Source: Elysia marginata (lineage: Eukaryota; Mollusca; Gastropoda; Plakobranchidae). From it: 35,817 nucleotides of DNA. Shown here piece by piece: positions 34,001 to 35,817 of the stretch; position 1 is the stretch's first letter; every line of letters begins with the position of its first letter. Both the position numbers and the translations under genes were made by a program. The stretch is from assembly GCA_019649035.1 (NCBI GenBank), contig BMAT01010317.1, positions 214,678 to 250,494 on the forward strand, in the 5' to 3' direction. The notes beneath the pieces were generated by a model that was not told the DNA's origin, did not search any database, and saw nothing but the letters and a program-made list of their open reading frames with translations.

Positions 34001-35409
34001 CGCATTGCTTATACCATATTATATTCATGAACTCACGTGCACACGTCGGCTTTTCTGGTGATGAGTCCGTACTCCAGATCGACCTCACATCCGGCTTTAG
34101 TGACAGGGCAAGCGGGCTGTTCAGTACACAGGTTCTCGGTAAGCCAGGGGCAGTGGTCGCCAGCTTTGGTGACAAACTCTTTCAGGAGGCGACGGATGGA
34201 TTTCACTTCCTCATCAGATTCTTTGCATCCTGACGTGCTTCTTGCTACACAACTCATCATCTTTTGGATGGTCCTATGAAATTGGTCATAATCAAAATAG
34301 AAAGGAAAAACCCAATGACATTGTGGGAAATTTATTATACACAAATAAAGCCAAAAATGTAAAACGATTAATGGGTGAAAAAATAATCAGCATGTTCAAT
34401 AATAATAAATATAGACAAAATCGGAATGGGAAGTCTATATGTAGCTAATAAATTTATACAAATGGAATATGAATACAAAATACTTTATGGTTTTTATAAC
34501 TGGGTGGAGTTTGTTTGACAAAAGCTACATCTCATCACGATAACTTTTTTAGAAAGAATTGATAGGATGATATTGGAGCAAGTATCGAGAGCAAGGGTAA
34601 ATAATTTATAAGTTTTGAGAAGATCTCCCCTATCAGTTTCCGGTGGGCTGTTTTCTTTGATGAACATGCACTTAAGGCTTTCATGACTCTATCTTGTTAA
34701 GAGTATACTGAACGAACCCCATGGTAACCTTGTTAATAAAACTTCAATAAAAATGGAAATGAAATTATATAAATTATCCTTAATTAGAGATATATTTTTA
34801 ATTCCATAAAATTTAACAGAGACAAAGTTTATGTAAATTGAACCAGAAGCTGCACTACTTTACAATATAATTATACTTTGCAGCTTTAGAAGGGCTTATG
34901 GACTACAATAACTCTCTCATATCGATGGGCTATTAAAAATGGTAACGCTCATGCATATTTCAAACCCAATGTGAATTGACTGACCTAAAATGTATATTAA
35001 AAAAAAAATAAAAGACAATGCTTGTGACAATTTTCCACGGGTATACTTTCTTTTAGGCATCAGTGAGTCATTTTTGTTAAACTTGAATAAAGTTGGGCTG
35101 TTACTAAATCAAAACACATGTCCCGAGTAAGAAAAATTTTAATTAAAATCTGATGATATTGTTTTGTCAAGACGCTTTCAATTGGCTTATTTTTAAATTA
35201 TTACTCCTATCCATCTTCACTCACATGCACTGCTGTCTCCATATGAGCGAGTCTCCCTGGAGGATGTTGATGCTAAACTTGAACAAACATGTAAACGCGT
35301 TGCCCATGTAGCACACACGGCTCTTCTCTGGTAGTTCAGGGCAGATTGGTGGTGGTGGCAGCTCGACGCCATCACACAGGCCCTCGAGATTCACTTGCGC
35401 TGCAAGCTC
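14252..35409 (-). CDS. VWDE-like single-pass membrane protein: Cys repeats, VWD, furin site, EGF, TM (23 exons, 5' partial)
   Basis: Twenty-three - strand exons join with matching phases into one open frame of 1126 residues plus TAA; the N-terminus lies beyond the window. Domains, numbered from the first codon seen: cysteine-rich region with repeated C-x6/7-C...C-x8-C-x7/8-C spacing (about 10-390); a linker/beta region (390-513); VWD domain (about 514-680) with NDPHLRTYD, SCNCGV, GLCG and FDGDGYNDF; RRKR furin-type site (760-763); a second Cys-poor segment (780-884); one EGF domain (885-912, C-x4-C-x5-C-x4-C-x-C-x8-C); a beta-rich Cys region (913-1081); a transmembrane helix (about 1099-1124) and the two-residue tail KR. 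Several N-glycosylation sequons (NAT, NKT, NFS, NVT, NGT) fit an extracellular protein. Invertebrate VWDE-like proteins share the VWD-EGF core and the Cys motif after the EGF. Biological role unknown; adhesion, matrix or recognition is inference. Not a strict orthologue of vertebrate VWDE, which has many EGF repeats. Confidence 0.85.
14868..15012. repeat. CT-rich low-complexity tract with a tandem unit
   Basis: Pyrimidine-rich microsatellite in the intron between exons V and W. It includes two imperfect copies of a unit of about 30 bases ending CATTTTCATCTCTCTCTC. The long frames through it are low-complexity and not genes. Confidence 0.85.
15146..15257 (-). CDS. VWDE-like exon V
   Basis: Acceptor gtgtttcacag, donor gtaagc, 112 bases, residues 1044-1081. 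Its first half, TGVCVIGNTCVQPG, continues the Cys motif of exon U. The rest is Asp/Cys-rich (DDCEYCDL) and membrane-proximal. The next intron (14392-15145) contains the CT-rich tract. Confidence 0.85.
15606..15775. mobile_element. MITE copy 3, degraded right end
   Basis: Starts CAGTGGAATGATGATAAAG after TA (15604-15605) and shares interior words with copy 1 (ATAGGGTTGACTTT-like, AGTTTCCCTGAAA, TTTCAAGT). The right inverted repeat has decayed to CGATATTAG before TA at 15776-15777. About 170 bases, in the same orientation as copy 1, inside the intron between exons U and V. Confidence 0.65.
15869..16099 (-). CDS. VWDE-like exon U
   Basis: Acceptor tttctctcctag, donor gtgagt, 231 bases, residues 967-1043. 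A beta-rich segment (RSLRVSVSNDGL, YQLFVAYDPVCFTC) followed by closely spaced cysteines. It resembles the C-terminal extracellular part of VWDE-like proteins. The next intron (15258-15868) contains MITE copy 3. Confidence 0.87.
17163..17365 (-). CDS. VWDE-like exon T, end of EGF domain
   Basis: Acceptor cactggtgcag, donor gtaaga, 203 bases, residues 899-966. It closes the EGF domain with VCDCYDGYYGTRC, then has VHMCEV, DCSSVFISGSNF and KLSCHL, the Cys/Gly pattern seen after the first EGF in VWDE-like proteins. The next intron (16100-17162) holds nothing recognisable. Confidence 0.87.
18087..18267 (-). CDS. VWDE-like exon S, start of EGF domain
   Basis: Acceptor gtttttttag, donor gtatgc, 181 bases, residues 839-899. 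The last third opens the EGF domain: CTPPDCSGHGTCSTG, the first three of six cysteines. Reading frames on the + strand here (18079-18419) are shadows. The next intron (17366-18086) holds nothing recognisable. Confidence 0.87.
19252..19428 (-). CDS. VWDE-like exon R
   Basis: Acceptor ctacctccag, donor gtaggc, 177 bases, residues 780-838. It begins PTWPTQSGWTVEQATAWC, a Trp-rich start of the segment after the cleavage site in VWDE-like proteins, then spaced Cys and an NGT sequon. The intron that follows (18268-19251) holds nothing recognisable. Confidence 0.86.
19775..19902 (-). CDS. VWDE-like exon Q with furin-type site
   Basis: Acceptor ttttcaatag, 128 bases, residues 737-779, without cysteine. 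It encodes TIRRKRQAANP; RRKR (19823-19834) is a strong proprotein-convertase site. The donor reads CAG|gtcagg, weaker than the others in this gene (C at +3), but phase and family sequence across the junction (TPVQ-IPTWPTQSGW) support it. The next intron (19429-19774) holds nothing recognisable. Confidence 0.8.
19823..19834 (-). other. Predicted furin / proprotein-convertase cleavage site (RRKR)
   Basis: The four codons read Arg-Arg-Lys-Arg followed by Gln, in a cysteine-free, Ser/Thr-rich linker between the VWD and EGF parts. The exposed location and full R-x-K-R match make cleavage in the secretory pathway likely (inference). Confidence 0.65.
20725..20891 (-). CDS. VWDE-like exon P
   Basis: Acceptor accatttacag, donor gtaatt, 167 bases, residues 681-737. 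It follows the VWD domain and has an NVT sequon and three Cys (TYCHTW, KCGKW, ICGLVNG). No named domain. The next intron (19903-20724) holds nothing recognisable. Confidence 0.83.
21272..21352 (+). repeat. SINE/LINE-type 3' tail
   Basis: GTAAAGCGCCCTGAGC ... GTAAAGCACTATATAAA followed by a short ATT run. This AAGCGCT...CTATATAAAT tail is widespread at the 3' end of SINEs and their partner LINEs in marine invertebrates and fish. The body upstream is too decayed to classify. Lies in the intron between exons O and P. Confidence 0.6.
21968..22100 (-). CDS. VWDE-like exon O, end of VWD domain
   Basis: Acceptor tctgctttcag, donor gtaagt, 133 bases, residues 637-681. It starts with GLCGVFDGDGYNDFQLPD, the calcium-loop-like GLCGxFDGDxxNDF signature that closes VWD, and ends DFNNQWKL, the usual aromatic-Trp close. 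The next intron (20892-21967) contains a SINE/LINE-type 3' tail. Confidence 0.88.
22851..22895 (-). repeat. Probable non-LTR retroelement 3' tail
   Basis: On the - strand this reads GGCCTCTGGCCTAATAAAAC followed by TATTGAAATTGAAATTG. Tails of the form GGCC..GGCC-AATAAA-ATTGAATTGAA end many invertebrate LINE copies. Only the tail is recognisable. Lies in the intron between exons N and O. Confidence 0.4.
23562..23664 (-). CDS. VWDE-like exon N, VWD core
   Basis: Acceptor tcttttcaag, donor gtaaga, 103 bases, residues 603-637. The segment GTLVKVRIEGKYMNVWVTPS and the ending IGATQG are typical of the second half of VWD domains, leading into GLCG. The next intron (22101-23561) contains a retroelement tail. 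Confidence 0.86.
24316..24516 (-). CDS. VWDE-like exon M, VWD core
   Basis: Acceptor gtctaacaccag, donor gtaaga, 201 bases, residues 536-602. It contains SCNCGVKVYAGKSMVTFDLC, closely resembling the SCNCG...G..VTFDMC segment of VWDE VWD domains, which places the protein in that family. The next intron (23665-24315) holds nothing recognisable. Confidence 0.87.
25251..25272 (-). CDS. VWDE-like exon L, 22-base micro-exon
   Basis: Twenty-two bases between a good acceptor (tttattttgttcag) and donor gtatgt, encoding IHTMYAEA with the two carried bases. Skipping it would join AT to GTT and give ATG TTG TAG, an immediate stop, so an insert of 1 modulo 3 is needed between exons K and M. Another, unseen exon of the same phase remains possible. 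The next intron (24517-25250) holds only a 16-base word shared with position 5075. Confidence 0.6.
25713..25792 (-). CDS. VWDE-like exon K, start of VWD domain
   Basis: Acceptor attaatcag, donor gtaagt, 80 bases, residues 502-528. It contains the VWD opening SINDPHLRTYDN, equivalent to the usual GDPHxxTFDG, with Asn in place of the final Gly. It leaves two bases, so the next exon must start in phase 2. The intron to exon L (25273-25712) holds nothing recognisable. Confidence 0.83.
26878..27076 (-). CDS. VWDE-like exon J
   Basis: Acceptor accattccag, donor gtaaat, 199 bases, residues 435-501. It has alternating hydrophobic and polar residues typical of beta sandwiches (DKVTFKVYG, AVDVSFTVNAG, ETFELPTTT). 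No named domain is recognised. The next intron (25793-26877) holds nothing recognisable. Confidence 0.85.
27282..27332. repeat. GA microsatellite
   Basis: Nearly pure (GA)n of about 50 bases with one AT interruption, in the intron between exons I and J. Confidence 0.95.
27477..27616 (-). CDS. VWDE-like exon I
   Basis: Acceptor ctttgtttag, donor gtaagg, 140 bases, residues 389-435. Start of the linker/beta-rich region before the VWD domain, with a basic patch (SKRSKQ), one Cys, and NFSITIDPVAADV with a sequon. The next intron (27077-27476) holds the GA microsatellite. Confidence 0.84.
27733..27836. repeat. CT-rich low-complexity tract
   Basis: CTCTCT runs interrupted by a CA-rich stretch (AAACACACACAAACC), in the intron between exons H and I. 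Confidence 0.85.
28246..28357 (-). CDS. VWDE-like exon H
   Basis: Acceptor gcttctacag, donor gtatgt, 112 bases, residues 351-388. It completes repeat unit 4 with C-x8-C-x8-C-x12-C spacing and contains an NAT sequon. The following intron (27617-28245) holds a CT-rich tract and nothing else recognisable. Confidence 0.84.
29361..29680 (+). mobile_element. tRNA-derived SINE
   Basis: The head carries RNA polymerase III promoter boxes: A box TAGCCTAGCTG (29370-29380) and B box GGTTTGATCCC (29418-29428). The B box differs from tRNA consensus at one base. A tRNA-unrelated body follows, with a tail TTGTAGTTGAAAAGATACG then AAA/CAAC-rich sequence, a type of ending common in gastropod SINEs. Similar flanks (TGACTCTCAT at 29339-29348 and 29689-29698) look like a diverged target-site duplication. 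Lies in the intron between exons G and H. Confidence 0.78.
29788..29893 (-). CDS. VWDE-like exon G
   Basis: Acceptor catttctcag, donor gtgagc, 106 bases, residues 316-351. It carries cysteines of repeat unit 4 (KCLDEVASC, then C-x11-C). The next intron (28358-29787) carries the tRNA-derived SINE. Confidence 0.84.
30294..30367 (-). CDS. VWDE-like exon F (short)
   Basis: A 74-base exon between tttcatccag and gtaagt, residues 291-316. It is too short to stand out as a reading frame alone but fits the phases on both sides (2 in, 1 out). It encodes a run of Met residues and an NKT sequon beside Cys (NKTSSC). The next intron (29894-30293) holds nothing recognisable. Confidence 0.75.
30870..30975 (-). 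CDS. VWDE-like exon E
   Basis: Acceptor atttcttcag, donor gtaagt, 106 bases, residues 256-291. It carries the second and third Cys of repeat unit 3, with a hydrophobic helix-like stretch between them. The ATT microsatellite begins only about ten bases upstream of its acceptor. The next intron (30368-30869) shows only T-rich low-complexity sequence. Confidence 0.82.
30985..31101. repeat. ATT trinucleotide microsatellite
   Basis: Imperfect then near-perfect (ATT)n, ending in (ATC)n, about 115 bases. It starts about ten bases from the acceptor of exon E. The Ile-rich frames through it are not genes. Confidence 0.95.
31218..31282. repeat. 35-base tandem duplication
   Basis: TGTTGACTGAGTAAATAAAG at 31218 recurs exactly at 31253, and the identity runs on through AGTAAAGAA. 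About two copies of a 35-base unit in the intron between exons D and E. Confidence 0.85.
31970..32219 (-). CDS. VWDE-like exon D
   Basis: Acceptor cttttaaag, donor gtgagt, 250 bases, residues 173-256. It closes repeat unit 2 and contains a Ser-rich segment with an NAT sequon next to Cys (KNATC). It ends at the first Cys of unit 3. The following intron (30976-31969) contains a 35-base tandem repeat and an ATT microsatellite. Confidence 0.86.
32337..32407. repeat. Perfect 19-base inverted repeat (hairpin element 1)
   Basis: The left arm, TCAAATTTATCGTTAGTAT (32337-32355), is the exact reverse complement of 32389-32407, with a 33-base loop. Lies in the intron between exons C and D. A related hairpin is 460 bases away. 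Confidence 0.85.
32866..32928. repeat. Perfect 15-base inverted repeat (hairpin element 2)
   Basis: Arm AATTATAACGGTAGT (32866-32880) pairs exactly with 32914-32928 across a 33-base loop. The arm-loop junction GTAGTATGTTGT resembles GTTAGTATGTTGT of hairpin 1, so the two are probably one small foldback family. Confidence 0.8.
33299..33392 (-). CDS. VWDE-like exon C
   Basis: Acceptor cttttacag, donor gtaaat, 94 bases, residues 141-172. It carries the C-x8-C-x7-C spacing of repeat unit 2, then a helix-like basic segment ending MKKK. The following intron (32220-33298) contains two hairpin repeats. Confidence 0.82.
34037..34273 (-). CDS. VWDE-like exon B
   Basis: Acceptor ttcatag, donor gtgagt, 237 bases. 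The exon completes repeat unit 1 (C-x8-C-x7-C-x24-C) and opens unit 2 (C-x6-C-x15-C), residues 62-141. It is lysine- and glutamate-rich between the cysteines, probably helical. Reading frames on the opposite strand here are shadows. The next intron (33393-34036) holds nothing recognisable. Confidence 0.85.
35225..35409 (-). CDS. VWDE-like exon A (first exon in window)
   Basis: The exon lies between acceptor tttccag and donor gtgagt and encodes residues 1-62, including a proline run and Cys residues of repeat unit 1 (CYMGNAFTC). It leaves two bases for the next codon. The entry phase of 0 is assumed from the open frame. The remaining upstream DNA, 35410-35817, shows no convincing further exon. 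The intron that follows (34274-35224) holds nothing recognisable. Confidence 0.8.
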
Positions 35410-35817
35410 CTGGAAACGTGACAGATAATGAAAAATTAAAAACAGTTCGCTTAACTATGATACCATATTTACGAGATCTGTTCCATAAACAATTTATTTC
35501 TAGATTTATACTTTAAAAAAAAAAACTTGATTTATTAAATAATTAGTGTTAAACATGAATTTGAAAACAAATAGATTAACTCCCCCATACACATTGTCAT
35601 AAACAACTGTATGTCAGACATTGCCTTTTGACAAGAGTACTTTTTGACTTTTTGATCAATATTTGAACTATTGACGCATTCTTGATTTAGACACAACCAA
35701 ATTACTCACTTATTTTAATATGGATCAATATTTTTCATACGATAGTCTTATTTATAAAACAGGTATAATTATGGGTCCATCTATACAAGTATTATTTATA
35801 TCAATAAAGACACACAA
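35410..35817. other. Intron at the window edge
   Basis: AT-rich DNA upstream of exon A of the VWDE-like gene, with no supported exon. A donor-like gtgagtaa on the - strand near 35701-35708 has no open exon or acceptor beside it. Confidence 0.55.

Noticed and set aside
34027..34279. + strand frames opposite exon B
   Set aside because: Shadows; the - strand has phase-matched splice sites and the repeat cysteine pattern.
35701..35708. Donor-like gtgagtaa on the - strand, a possible further exon near the window edge
   Set aside because: The adjacent sequence up to the window end has stops and no convincing acceptor.
1..35817. CRISPR array, prokaryotic defence system, viral or toxin genes
   Set aside because: No regularly spaced repeats, operons or such domains; spliced genes and SINEs show eukaryotic nuclear DNA.

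Overview
The window is eukaryotic nuclear DNA. It is AT-rich, with GT-AG introns, microsatellites, short interspersed repeats and hairpin-type transposon remnants, and no bacterial operon structure. Frequent ACATGTA and TAGGCCTA words, a tRNA-type SINE and a VWD/EGF extracellular protein suggest a mollusc, perhaps a gastropod. That assignment is an inference from general features; no species marker was found.

Layout. (1) 138-about 3.9 kb, + strand: a complete RNF145-type (TRC8 family) multi-pass membrane RING-H2 E3 ligase. It has two coding exons, 271-445 and 1681-3509, giving 667 residues, with a poly(A) signal at 3888. (2) About 3.9-14.2 kb: gene-poor DNA with two full copies of a short TA-flanked inverted-repeat element (10850-11024 and 13457-13607) and a GC/CpG-richer patch near 13 kb. 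(3) 14.25-35.4 kb, - strand: the 3' part of a large gene. I traced 23 coding exons whose splice phases all agree. They join into one uninterrupted reading frame of 1126 residues plus stop; the 5' end lies beyond position 35817. The protein is extracellular and single-pass. From N to C it has a cysteine-repeat region, a linker, a von Willebrand factor D (VWD) domain, a furin-type RRKR site, one EGF domain, a Cys-containing beta-rich region and a C-terminal transmembrane helix. It most resembles invertebrate von Willebrand factor D and EGF domain-containing (VWDE-like) proteins.

The two genes converge, with tails facing each other across about 10 kb. Nothing suggests that they share a pathway: one is an intracellular-membrane ubiquitin ligase of sterol/lipid homeostasis, the other a surface or secreted adhesion/recognition-type protein. 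Introns of the second gene hold a tRNA-derived SINE, retroelement 3' tails, a third copy of the inverted-repeat element, two related hairpin repeats, and GA, CT and ATT microsatellites. No tRNA, rRNA, CRISPR array, viral gene or intact transposase was seen.
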